A DNA stretch of 15,368 nucleotides from DASVTR01 sp033855775 (lineage in GTDB: Bacteria > Acidobacteriota > Blastocatellia > Pyrinomonadales > Pyrinomonadaceae), in NCBI GenBank assembly GCA_033855775.1, contig JAWVFT010000107.1, forward strand, positions 1 to 15,368, read 5' to 3'. A program made the position numbers and the translations under genes. The notes below the pieces were generated by a model that worked only from the letters and a program-made list of their open reading frames with translations, was not told where the DNA came from and did not search any database. Numbering within the stretch: position 1 is the first letter of the stretch; each line of letters starts with the position of its first letter. Below are positions 7,477 to 14,780 of the stretch, piece by piece.

Positions 7477-8397
7477 TTAGTAGCGGATTCGAGGGTCAAT
7501 GTAGGCGTAGGCGATGTCCACCAGTAGATTGAAGACCAGCGTGATGATGCCGATGAAAGCGACGATGCCGATAATCAGCGGCTCGTCACGATTCAGGTTG
7601 GCGTTGATGAAATAGTTGCCCAGGCCCGGCAGGGCGAAGATGCGCTCGACGACGACCGTGCCTGTGACCAGCACGGCCAAAGCCGGGCCGGTGAAGGAGA
7701 CGACCGGCATCAGGCCGCCGCGCATGACATGACGGAAAACGATGTCGCGCTCTCGCAAACCCTTGGCCCGCGCCGTGCGAATGTAGTCCGAGCGCAAGAC
7801 TTCGAGCATCCCGGCGCGAGTCAGGCGCGCGATGTAGGCCATGTAAATCGCCGATAGCGTGATGACCGGCATGATGATGTTGAGACTGAAAAAGCCTCCC
7901 CATCGCGACGGCGGCAGCCAGTAGAGCGTCAACGAAAAGATGAGAACAAGGAGCGGCCCCAAAACGAAGTTCGGCAGCGAGATGCCGAGCATCGCCAAGC
8001 CCATCGCGCCGTAGTCCCATTTCGTGTTCTGCCTGAGGGCTGAGATGGTTCCGGTCGTGATGCCGACGACGAGCGCGAGCAGGTAGGCGAGGATGCCGAT
8101 GACCGCCGAGACTGGGAAAGTGTTGGCGAGAATTTCGTTGACCGATTGGCCTTCGTACTTCAGCGAAGCGCCGAAATCCCAACGCAAGATGCTGCCCATC
8201 ATCTTGCCATACTGCACATACCAAGGCTTGTCAACGCCGTACTTCTCGCGGATGTTCTTTTCAATAGCCGCTGGGAGCTTCTTTTCGCCGGAGTAGAAAT
8301 TGCCCGGCGCGAGCCGGATGAGTCCCCAGGTGATGCTGATGACGATGAGCACCATCGGAATGGTGATGAGCAGGCGACGAATGATGAATCGAAGCAT
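7477..8397 (-). CDS. oppB: Oligopeptide ABC transporter permease OppB
   Basis: Second inner-membrane pore subunit, 306 residues, the normal length. The ATG at 8395-8397 is chosen over an upstream TTG (8412) because GAGGATAAGG lies just before it. The first membrane helix is residues 8-30 and ends in the family signature IRLAPGNF. The periplasmic stretch contains YGVDKPWYVQYGKMMGSILRWDFGAS (53-78). Other helices are near 98-120, 131-160, 173-190, 232-252 and 274-298. The EAA loop is DYIRTARAKGLRERDIVFRH (204-223), and the C-terminus YAYIDPRIRY is typical. The gene follows oppA after 46 bp that includes a GC-rich hairpin (8413-8428) and precedes oppC by four bases. Confidence 0.94.
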   Translation of the reverse strand: MLRFIIRRLLITIPMVLIVISITWGLIRLAPGNFYSGEKKLPAAIEKNIREKYGVDKPWYVQYGKMMGSILRWDFGASLKYEGQSVNEILANTFPVSAVIGILAYLLALVVGITTGTISALRQNTKWDYGAMGLAMLGISLPNFVLGPLLVLIFSLTLYWLPPSRWGGFFSLNIIMPVITLSAIYMAYIARLTRAGMLEVLRSDYIRTARAKGLRERDIVFRHVMRGGLMPVVSFTGPALAVLVTGTVVVERIFALPGLGNYFINANLNRDEPLIIGIVAFIGIITLVFNLLVDIAYAYIDPRIRY

Positions 8398-8412
8398 TGA
8401 CCTTATCCTCAA

Positions 8413-8428
8413 CCGGCGCGCGGCGCGG
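8413..8428 (-). promoter_or_regulatory. GC-rich hairpin between oppA and oppB
   Basis: On the minus strand the 16 bases CCGCGCCGCGCGCCGG can fold into a six-pair stem with one bulged C and a CGC triloop. It lies between the oppA stop and the oppB ribosome-binding site. A run of six T follows the oppA stop but precedes the stem, so it is not a standard terminator. It may protect the oppA message from 3' decay and so keep binding protein in excess; this is inference. Confidence 0.25.
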
Positions 8429-8443
8429 CTCAGACAAAAAAGC

Positions 8444-10444
8444 TTACTTGGTGCAAATCGGCAGTTCCTTGCTTGTCATGTCCGGCACGCCGTAATCCCA
8501 CTTGTTCGGGTCGTGTTCGATGCAGACGAATTTCCAAGCGTGCATCGTTCCGGGGTTCGGATACATTCCCTTGACATACGGCTTCTTCATCCAGCTTGTC
8601 GCATCGGTCGTCAAAGGAATGACGGGCTGCGCGTCGAGCATATAGGCTTCGGCTTTGGCCAGCAACTCGTAGCGCTTCTGCTTGTCGGGCGTGCGGTTCG
8701 CGTCGTTCAGCATCTCGACAAACTTCGGGTCGTACCAGCCCGTGCCGTTGTCGCCCTTGGGCGTCGTGAACAGATTGAGAAAAGTCACGGGGTCCAGATA
8801 GTCGCCAATCCAACCGGCGCGGGCGATGCCTTTGTATTCGAGGTTGGCGCGCGATTGCAGAAAGGTCTTAAACTCCATGCTCTTGAGCGGCAGCGTCAGC
8901 CCAAGGTTCTGCTTCCACTGCGCTTGCAGAAACTCGGAGATGGCCTTGTTGGATTCCTGAATGTTGTAAGTAATCTCAACCTGGTCAATCGGAAATTTCT
9001 TGGGGTCGTAGTTTCCGTTGGCGTCTTTGTAGCCCGCCTGAACCATCAGTTGCCTGGCTTTAACGGGGTCGAACTTGTCGCCCTTCGGCTGCGGGTAGCC
9101 GGGGAAGACGCCTTCGGGCGAAAAAGCCGTCAGCGGCTTCGTCACCTTGCGCCACTTCGAGAGAGCTTCCTTATCAACCGCCATGTTGAAGGCTTTGCGC
9201 ACCAGCACGTTGTCCATCGGCGGCCTTGTGATGTTGATTTGAAAGTAGGTGATGGCCATCTCCGGCGCGTCCATATAATCCTTCAAAGGACGGATAACGT
9301 CGAGCCACGCCGCCGGAACCGTGTGGTTCAGAACGCCGTCAACTTCGCCCGCCTTGTAAAGATTCATAATCGTCGGATTATCTTCCATCGGATAAAAGCG
9401 TATCTCGTCGAGTTGAACGCGGGCGGCGTCCCAGTAGTTCGGGTCGCGCACGACAATCAGTTCGTTGTACGGCTTCCATGACTTCAACTTGAAAGGGCCG
9501 CAGGTGACGATGTTCTCCGGTCGCGTCCAGGCTTCGTGATATTTTTCAATCACCTTCTGCGGGACGACGTGGAAAAACTGGTGCGCCATCAACCCTAAGA
9601 AGAAGGGCGCGGACTGCGTGAGCGTGATGCGGAACGTGAAATCATCGAGGGCTTCGACGCCCATGTCGTCGGCCTTGACCGGCTCAAACGTTTTCCCCGC
9701 GAGCGCGGCCTTCAGCTTCGGATTATCTTTGACGGCCTCGGCCCGTTCTGCTTCGTCGGCGGGCAGGACGAGACGATTCGGCGCATGCATGAACTGATGA
9801 TGCGGCGTGTCGGGGTCGGGCGTTTGCTCTTCGGCGGTCGGCGTATATTCAGTCGCCGGAGTCAACGGCTCGGCAGTTTCCGCAGCGGGCGCGGCTGTCT
9901 TCGCTTCGTCCTTCGCAAAATCTTTTTCCAGCAGGTAACTATTATTGCCGGGGTCGCGCACGAAGACTCCGCCTTCGTTGTAAGGCTGCGCGTATTTGAT
10001 GTAGTAGCCTAGATAGGCATTGCGCGAGGCCAGTTCCGGCGAGAGGCCGCGATGAAAGGTGTAGAGAAAATCCCGCGCCGTAATCTGTTCGCCGTTTGAC
10101 CAGCGAGCGTTCTTCCTGAGATGAAAGGTAAACTCGGAAGAGTCTTTATTGACATCCCAACGCTCGGCGATGGCGGGAATCGGCTCCATCGTCTTCGGGT
10201 CAAACTCGCAGAAGGATTCGTAGAGAGCCATGTAGATGCGGCCTTCGGGCTGGCCCGTGCCGAGTTGCGGGTCGAGCGATTCCGGCTCGGAGCCGGTCAC
10301 GTAGCGCATCACCTGCCCCGCGGGCGGAGCGGTCTTGCCGAAGAACATCTGATTGCTGGCGGAGGCAGCGCAGGCTGCGGCAAGGAGCGACAGCGCGACG
10401 AGCAGAAGACCAAAGCGAACTTTGCTGGAAGATAGAAACGACAT
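8444..10444 (-). CDS. oppA: Peptide ABC transporter substrate-binding lipoprotein (OppA-like)
   Basis: Binds peptide outside the inner membrane and delivers it to OppBC. I start at the ATG at 10442-10444 (666 residues) because AGAGGA lies 9 bp upstream; a start at 10543 would add 33 Arg-rich residues ahead of the signal peptide. The signal peptide is FGLLLVALSLLAAAC with the lipidated Cys at 25. The family-5 binding domain starts near 45 (MRYVTGSEPESLDPQ) and includes DFTFRITL, ENIVTCGPFKLKSW (310-323) and GWIGDYLDPVTFL, all typical of OppA/peptide binders. About 100 residues near 160-258 are an insertion, part of it Ala/Pro/Thr/Glu-rich low complexity, so the protein is longer than E. coli OppA (about 540). 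It is the first gene of the operon, directly upstream of oppB. Confidence 0.92.
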   Translation of the reverse strand: MSFLSSSKVRFGLLLVALSLLAAACAASASNQMFFGKTAPPAGQVMRYVTGSEPESLDPQLGTGQPEGRIYMALYESFCEFDPKTMEPIPAIAERWDVNKDSSEFTFHLRKNARWSNGEQITARDFLYTFHRGLSPELASRNAYLGYYIKYAQPYNEGGVFVRDPGNNSYLLEKDFAKDEAKTAAPAAETAEPLTPATEYTPTAEEQTPDPDTPHHQFMHAPNRLVLPADEAERAEAVKDNPKLKAALAGKTFEPVKADDMGVEALDDFTFRITLTQSAPFFLGLMAHQFFHVVPQKVIEKYHEAWTRPENIVTCGPFKLKSWKPYNELIVVRDPNYWDAARVQLDEIRFYPMEDNPTIMNLYKAGEVDGVLNHTVPAAWLDVIRPLKDYMDAPEMAITYFQINITRPPMDNVLVRKAFNMAVDKEALSKWRKVTKPLTAFSPEGVFPGYPQPKGDKFDPVKARQLMVQAGYKDANGNYDPKKFPIDQVEITYNIQESNKAISEFLQAQWKQNLGLTLPLKSMEFKTFLQSRANLEYKGIARAGWIGDYLDPVTFLNLFTTPKGDNGTGWYDPKFVEMLNDANRTPDKQKRYELLAKAEAYMLDAQPVIPLTTDATSWMKKPYVKGMYPNPGTMHAWKFVCIEHDPNKWDYGVPDMTSKELPICTK

Positions 10445-10756
10445 GATGCTAGTTCCTCTGGGACGACGCGGGACGCGCGCGGCACGCTCCCTGCCGAACC
10501 TGTTCAAAGCTGAAGGGGAGGGCTTGGACTCTCTCACGGCCACGCCGCATCACGGGAGCGGTGAGCGCGGGGCGGCCAGTCAATTCGCAATGGGAGAACC
10601 TTATCCGTTTTATGCGATTCGGAATGAGCGTCAAAGTATCACGCTCGCCCCGCATTTATCAAGCTTATCTATTTTATCCGCGACCATTAAACGGATGCTC
10701 AAGGCGGCCTTTTGCGTTGCTTCGACCGGCAAGCGGCGAGAGCGGGCGATTGTGGA
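10445..10756 (-). promoter_or_regulatory. 312-bp gap between the second binding-protein gene and oppA: opp promoter region
   Basis: No convincing gene lies here. Two overlapping sigma70-like candidates read toward oppA: TTGATA (10657-10662) with 16 bp to GATACT (10635-10640), and TTGACG (10629-10634) with 16 bp to TAAAAC (10607-10612). A perfect 6-bp inverted repeat, GAGCGT (10626-10631) and ACGCTC (10641-10646) around a 9-bp centre, lies across these elements and could be an operator. The leader from these promoters would be about 155-185 nt. I see no clear terminator for the upstream gene and no recognisable riboswitch. Confidence 0.45.
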
Positions 10757-12724
10757 TTAAGGCGTAAACCATGTGGCGGCGCTTTTCTTAGGCGGCTGCC
10801 ATGCGCCGTCAATCCGCACGGTTTTTAAAGAGGGCGCGTCGAGCAGGTTGGCGTCAAAGCCGTTGACGTAAGGTTTGACGAGGGCGTAGGAGGAGGCGAA
10901 GTAGATGGGAATCGCGGGCATCTCTTTCAACGCCTGCGCTTCCGAGAGGATGGGCGGCGCGGATTCAACGTAAACGGTTGCCCTGTTTTTTTCCGCATCG
11001 GTCAGACTCTTGCCGGACTGCTCCGGCGAAGGCGTCGGAGTTTGCTCTGTCCCGGCTTGAGAATTTTCCGCGACGACCAAAGGAGTGTCGTCTGTGTTGT
11101 CGAAGATGGAGCGCATGTTCGTCGCTTCGTCCATCGTCTGCATGACGACGCTGCGCCGCACGACATCGTAGTCGCCCGCGCGCACAGCCGCCTCGTATTC
11201 ATCCCAACTCCTGGGAACGATGTCCGTCTCGATGCCGAGCGTCGTTTTCCACATGGCGGCGACGCTTTGGGCGACGATGCGTTGCTGCTCGTTGCGATTG
11301 ATGAGCAGCCTGACGCGCGGAAAGCCTTTTCCTTCGGCGTAACCGGCGGCTGAAAAAAGGCTGCGCGCGCGCGCGGCATCGCGTTCGACGGCGAGCGAGC
11401 GCTGGTCGTCCGTCTCCTTGTCGCTCGCTATCTGAACGGGCAGAAACTTTTTCGCAGGCTCGGTTGCGCCGCCCATCTCGTCTTCGCTGATGCGGTCGCG
11501 GTCAATCGCAATCGCCAATGCTTCACGGATGCGCACATCGCCGAACGGCGGGTGATTCGTGTTGAACGAGTAGTAGGTCAACGCGCCGTAGGTGGCGCGG
11601 CGGAAATCTTTGTAGGGCGCGAGCAGCTTGAGCGCGAGCGGCTCGAAGTTGGCGTTGGTCACGGCGTCAACATCGCCCGCGCGATAAGCCGCCAGCGCGG
11701 CTTCGGCATTCTCCGTGGCGACAAATTGCACTCGTTCGAGCATGACTGTCTTCGTGTCCCAGTAATGCTTCGCGCGTTCCAGCACGACGCCCTGCCGCCC
11801 AATCTCCGTCAACTGAAACGCGCCGTTGGAAACAACGCCGGACGAAGCCAGCGTCTCAGGCGATGATTCCTCAGTGGCATGAATCGGACGAAAGACCGGA
11901 TGAGAGACGAGCGAAGGAAAGCTCTGGTCGGGTCGCTCCAAGCGGACGCGCAACACATAATCGCTCAGGGCTTCCGCTCCGAATGGCGGCGGCGCGGGCG
12001 GCTCCGGCTCAGCTTTACTCTCAGCTTTACTATCAAGCTTAGTTGTCGCTGGCTGCTTATTATCATCGCGGCGAGCTTCGGCAGTCGCGCTTGGCGACGG
12101 CGACGAAGAAGGCGCGGGCGTGGCGGGCGGAAGCTTCGCTTTCTCTCGCGCCGACTCGACGCCGACGATGTTGTCCAGCAGCTTCGCATGCGGAGCGCGC
12201 TCGCCGAGTTGGACTGTGCGTTGCCACGAGCGCACGAAATCCTGCGCCGTGACCGGCTCGTTATTCGACCAGCGCGCATCATGGCGCAGGTAGAACGTCC
12301 ACTCAAGGCCGTCCGCCGAAGATTCCCAACGCGCCGCCACGCCGGGAACGGGAGCCAGCGTCTTCGGGTCATATTCGGTCAAGCCCTCGAACATCGCGCG
12401 CACGGCATCCGTGTCCGGCGGCGCGGCGGCCAACGCCGGGTCGAAGACCTGCGGCAAGCCGCCGTCGCTCCAACGAAATTCCTGCGCGCGCGGCACAATC
12501 GTGCGGCCATAGAACGGCTCGACTTCCGTATCCAGAAAACATCCGCCGCTCGTCAGAGCGACGACAATCAGCAACGCGGCAGCCCCGCGAAACGAGACGC
12601 GGCGAGACGGCGCGACACGGAGACGCGGGGACGCGGAGACGCGGCGAAGGAGCGCACGCAACGAACGGCTTCGCCCGTCACGCTTGTCTTCGCTTGTCTC
12701 TCGGCTGTTGTTCCGCTCTCTCAT
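10757..12724 (-). CDS. Second family-5 peptide-binding lipoprotein, divergent OppA paralogue
   Basis: A 655-residue extracytoplasmic solute-binding protein of the SBP_bac_5 family, paralogous to the downstream oppA: both have a lipobox Cys followed by F[FY]G[KR]T, then a FDP..L / LDPQL start and RWSN(N/G)E.[VI]TA.DF. The lipobox is LTSGGC with Cys at 62, so the residues before the hydrophobic stretch (46-59) are an unusually long Arg-rich n-region, part of it encoded by an octamer repeat (see repeat at 12593-12646). I found no internal ATG or GTG giving a shorter signal peptide. Residues about 195-250 are Pro/Ser/Ala/Lys low complexity, at the place where OppA also has an insert. The usual WxxDYxDP segment is replaced by VVMQTMDEATNMRS, so ligand binding probably differs. 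There is no dedicated permease nearby; it likely shares OppBCDF. Confidence 0.85.
   Translation of the reverse strand: MRERNNSRETSEDKRDGRSRSLRALLRRVSASPRLRVAPSRRVSFRGAAALLIVVALTSGGCFLDTEVEPFYGRTIVPRAQEFRWSDGGLPQVFDPALAAAPPDTDAVRAMFEGLTEYDPKTLAPVPGVAARWESSADGLEWTFYLRHDARWSNNEPVTAQDFVRSWQRTVQLGERAPHAKLLDNIVGVESAREKAKLPPATPAPSSSPSPSATAEARRDDNKQPATTKLDSKAESKAEPEPPAPPPFGAEALSDYVLRVRLERPDQSFPSLVSHPVFRPIHATEESSPETLASSGVVSNGAFQLTEIGRQGVVLERAKHYWDTKTVMLERVQFVATENAEAALAAYRAGDVDAVTNANFEPLALKLLAPYKDFRRATYGALTYYSFNTNHPPFGDVRIREALAIAIDRDRISEDEMGGATEPAKKFLPVQIASDKETDDQRSLAVERDAARARSLFSAAGYAEGKGFPRVRLLINRNEQQRIVAQSVAAMWKTTLGIETDIVPRSWDEYEAAVRAGDYDVVRRSVVMQTMDEATNMRSIFDNTDDTPLVVAENSQAGTEQTPTPSPEQSGKSLTDAEKNRATVYVESAPPILSEAQALKEMPAIPIYFASSYALVKPYVNGFDANLLDAPSLKTVRIDGAWQPPKKSAATWFTP
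12593..12646. repeat. Octamer tandem repeat, left arm of inverted pair, inside binding-protein gene
   Basis: Units of GAGACGCG and GGGACGCG alternate with an 8-bp period. The stretch 12617-12646 matches the reverse complement of 12796-12825 at 27 of 30 positions. It encodes the Arg/Ser/Val-rich n-region before the lipoprotein signal hydrophobic core, so an intergenic-type repeat appears to have been absorbed into coding sequence. Confidence 0.85.
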
Positions 12725-12757
12725 GTTTGCGATTGGAGGCTAATGCTTGCTCACGCG

Positions 12758-12785
12758 TCTATACGCTTCCGCACCTATGCGTCAC
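12758..12785 (-). promoter_or_regulatory. Weak candidate promoter for the second binding-protein gene
   Basis: On the minus strand, GTGACG (12780-12785, overlapping the coaE stop), 16 bp, then TATAGA (12758-12763). Each box matches the sigma70 consensus at four of six positions. It would start transcription about 27 nt before the ATG at 12724. The gene could equally be read through from coaE. Confidence 0.3.
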
Positions 12786-13435
12786 ATTTCGGCGTCGCCG
12801 TGTCCCCGCGTCCCCGCGTCTCCGCGTCGCTTCAACGCTTCGGCGCGTAGCTCTTGATAGACTCGCTCTGTCGCTTGCCGCGTCTGCTCGAAGCCTTCGG
12901 ACGTGTCAATCAAATAGTCTGCGTAGAGTTTCTTCTCGTCCTGCGGCATCTGCGCTGCGATTCGTCGGGCGGCGTCTTCGCGCGCCAGATTGTTGCGCGC
13001 CATCAATCGCTCCAACTGCAACTCAGGGCGACAGTGAACGACGATTAATTTGTCAAAGCGTTTGTAGCCGCCGGATTCTATCATCAATGCGGCATCGATG
13101 ACGCCGATTCCTTCGGGGTCTATCGCGGCCCATTGTCGCAACTGCTCATCCTGCCTTTCAATGATGAGCGGATGCAGGATGGAATTCAAGAGTTGACGCT
13201 GCTTTTCGTCCGCGAAGACGAGTGCGCCCAAGCGAGCGCGGTCAAGCGTGTTGTCCGGCGCCAGCACATCTTCGCCAAAGGCCGCGACGATGGCCTGCAA
13301 GCCGCGCGTCCCGCCCGCGACTACCTCGCGCGCCGTCTGGTCTGCGTCCAGCACATGGCAACCCAACTCCGCCAGCGTCGCCGCGACAAAAGTTTTCCCG
13401 ACCGCAATCGAGCCTGTCAATCCGACCCTTAGCAT
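12782..13435 (-). CDS. coaE: Dephospho-CoA kinase CoaE
   Basis: Phosphorylates the 3'-hydroxyl of dephospho-CoA with ATP, the last step of coenzyme A synthesis, in the cytoplasm. The 217-residue product starts MLRVGLTGSIAVGKT, the family P-loop (GSIAVGKT, 8-15). It continues with the diagnostic DADQTAREVV (35-44), LNSILHPLI, a substrate-site strand (GVIDAALMIESG) and LMARNNLAREDAARRIAAQMP (lid). The ATG at 13433-13435 is the natural start because the conserved core begins at residue 3. The last ~17 residues (KRRGDAGTRGHGDAEM) lie in an octamer repeat and are not family-like, so the true domain ends near residue 200. It follows folD by 93 bp on the same strand. Regulation is not evident. Confidence 0.95.
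   Translation of the reverse strand: MLRVGLTGSIAVGKTFVAATLAELGCHVLDADQTAREVVAGGTRGLQAIVAAFGEDVLAPDNTLDRARLGALVFADEKQRQLLNSILHPLIIERQDEQLRQWAAIDPEGIGVIDAALMIESGGYKRFDKLIVVHCRPELQLERLMARNNLAREDAARRIAAQMPQDEKKLYADYLIDTSEGFEQTRQATERVYQELRAEALKRRGDAGTRGHGDAEM
12796..12825. repeat. Octamer repeat, right arm of inverted pair, at 3' end of coaE
   Basis: Reverse-complement counterpart of 12617-12646 (27 of 30 positions match), built from CCCCGCGT and CTCCGCGT units. It encodes most of the non-conserved C-terminal tail of CoaE. The two arms are about 150 bp apart and could pair in a read-through transcript. Confidence 0.85.
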
Positions 13436-13476
13436 AACACGCTCAACAATGATGGAAGAGGGCGACGACGTTGAGG

Positions 13477-13515
13477 GATGAAAGCGATGAAAGCGTGGCT
13501 GATGAAAGCGCGGCT
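13477..13515. repeat. Short tandem repeat between coaE and folD
   Basis: GATGAAAGC (13477-13485) is followed by two 15-bp units, GATGAAAGCGTGGCT and GATGAAAGCGCGGCT, differing at one base. It occupies much of the 93-bp gap downstream of folD. No function is apparent. Confidence 0.8.
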
Positions 13516-13528
13516 CTCGACATCGCCG

Positions 13529-14518
13529 TCAATCTTGAATAGTTTCCCTTTCATCTCTCATCGCTGTTTGTCGTTGCTGCGCCGCCGTGATGGTGTTCTT
13601 CATCAGCATGGCGACGGTGAGCAGGCCGACGCCGCCGGGAACGGGAGTGCGCCGTCCGGCCACTTCGTCCACCTCCGCCGGATGCGCGTCGCCGACCAAA
13701 GTAGAGCCGCGTTCTTTGATGACGCGCAGGCGTTGCTCCGTCTCCGGCCCGAACATCGCGCGAGCCAACGCTTCGTCCGTCACCTTGTTAATGCCGACAT
13801 CAATCACCGTCGCTCCCGGCTTAACGTGTTCCCTTCGGATGAAAGCGGGGCGACCGATGGCGGCAATCAGAATATCCGCTTCGCGTGTGACGGAGGCTAA
13901 ATCGCGCGTGCGCGAATGACAGATGGTGACGGTCGCGTCTCTTTGCAAGAGCAGTTGAGCGACGGGCCGCCCGACGATGTGGCTGCGACCGACGACGCAG
14001 GCACGCGCGCCGTCAATCGGGATAGCATTGCGCTCAAGCAACTCTATGATGCCTGCGGGCGTGCAGGGCGCGAGCGCGGGCTGGCCTAGAGCCAGCCGCC
14101 CGACGTTGATTGGATGAAAGCCGTCAACGTCCTTGGCCGGGTCAATCGCTTCCAGGACGAGCCGCTCGTCAACCGCTCGCGGCAGCGGCAACTGCACGAG
14201 AATGCCGTCAACATCGTCGCGCTCGTTGAGTTCGACGATGAGCGCGAGCAATTGCCTCGTGCTCGTCTCGACCGGCAGCGCGTAATGCTCAGAACGAAGA
14301 CCGAGAGCCTCGGACGTTTTCACTTTATTACGCACATAGACGGCGGACGCCGCATCGTCTCCGACACGCACGACCGCCAGACACGGACGCCTTCCATGCT
14401 CTGCTTCAAAGCGCGCGACTTCTGCGGCCACCTCGCGCTTAATCTCGTCGGCGACGGGCGCGCCGCTCAGAATCAACGCGCGTTGTCCGCCAATTGCTGT
14501 GTGCTCTGTGGTCGTCAT
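13529..14518 (-). CDS. folD: Bifunctional methylenetetrahydrofolate dehydrogenase/methenyltetrahydrofolate cyclohydrolase FolD
   Basis: Interconverts 5,10-methylene-, methenyl- and 10-formyl-tetrahydrofolate, supplying one-carbon units for purines and formyl-Met, in the cytoplasm. Of 329 residues, the catalytic set is present: Y61 and K65 in YVRNK (E. coli Y50 and K54), Q109 in VQLPLP (Q98) and D132 in KDVDGF (D121). Other signatures are PCTPAGIIELL (151-161), the nucleotide-binding VVGRSHIVGRPVAQLL (175-190) and TPVPGGVGLLTVAMLMKNT (291-309). The product is longer than usual (about 285-300) because of an N-terminal extension (about 12 residues before ALILSG) and a charged C-terminal tail past 315. 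No Shine-Dalgarno is visible before the ATG at 14518. It is divergent from the gene at 14781. Confidence 0.96.
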   Translation of the reverse strand: MTTTEHTAIGGQRALILSGAPVADEIKREVAAEVARFEAEHGRRPCLAVVRVGDDAASAVYVRNKVKTSEALGLRSEHYALPVETSTRQLLALIVELNERDDVDGILVQLPLPRAVDERLVLEAIDPAKDVDGFHPINVGRLALGQPALAPCTPAGIIELLERNAIPIDGARACVVGRSHIVGRPVAQLLLQRDATVTICHSRTRDLASVTREADILIAAIGRPAFIRREHVKPGATVIDVGINKVTDEALARAMFGPETEQRLRVIKERGSTLVGDAHPAEVDEVAGRRTPVPGGVGLLTVAMLMKNTITAAQQRQTAMRDERETIQD

Positions 14519-14667
14519 CTTCGGTTTCGTCGAATCAATTTTGGAAACTATTTATTTCGGTCGTCGCGGCAATTTGATTGTAGTATTTTTCGGCCCGCGG
14601 CCGCTATCGCCGCGCTGCGCCGTGCGACGCTTGCGGCGATTCAAACACGGCACAGCTTTTCCCGAAA

Positions 14668-14737
14668 GATATAACATGAAGCGCAGCGAAAGTTGCTGCT
14701 TTGATATAACACGAAGCGCGCCTAAGGTCGCCGCTTT
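14668..14737. repeat. 35-bp tandem duplication in the folD/plus-gene divergent gap
   Basis: Two adjacent 35-bp units (14668-14702 and 14703-14737) agree at 28 of 35 positions. Each begins GATATAACA[TC]GAAGCGC and ends GC[TC]GCTTT. The ends AAGC...GCTT can pair within each unit, so each may form a small hairpin. It lies in the 262-bp divergent gap (14519-14780), which otherwise holds a GC-rich stretch near 14592-14640 with no gene that I can support. Confidence 0.85.
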
Positions 14738-14745
14738 TCGCTGCC

Positions 14746-14774
14746 TTGAGTATCGGGCCAGCCTGAACGATAAT
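14746..14774 (+). promoter_or_regulatory. Candidate promoter for the plus-strand gene, predicting a leaderless mRNA
   Basis: TTGAGT (14746-14751), a 17-bp spacer and GATAAT (14769-14774) match the sigma70 consensus at four and five of six positions with ideal spacing. The -10 box ends six bases before the ATG at 14781, so transcription would begin at or next to the start codon. No Shine-Dalgarno is present upstream of that ATG. Confidence 0.5.
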
Positions 14775-14780
14775 CGCCGC

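Noticed and set aside
8300..9481. Plus-strand open frame of 393 codons
   Set aside because: Antisense to oppA and oppB, both of which have clear family motifs through this region; the product resembles no family.
10445..10543. N-terminal extension of OppA from an ATG at 10543
   Set aside because: It would place 33 Arg/Pro-rich residues before a normal lipoprotein signal peptide; the ATG at 10444 has a good Shine-Dalgarno.
11879..12850. Plus-strand open frame of 323 codons
   Set aside because: Antisense to the second binding-protein gene and rich in Arg runs; it also crosses the repeat arm and the gap into coaE, which a real gene here would not need.
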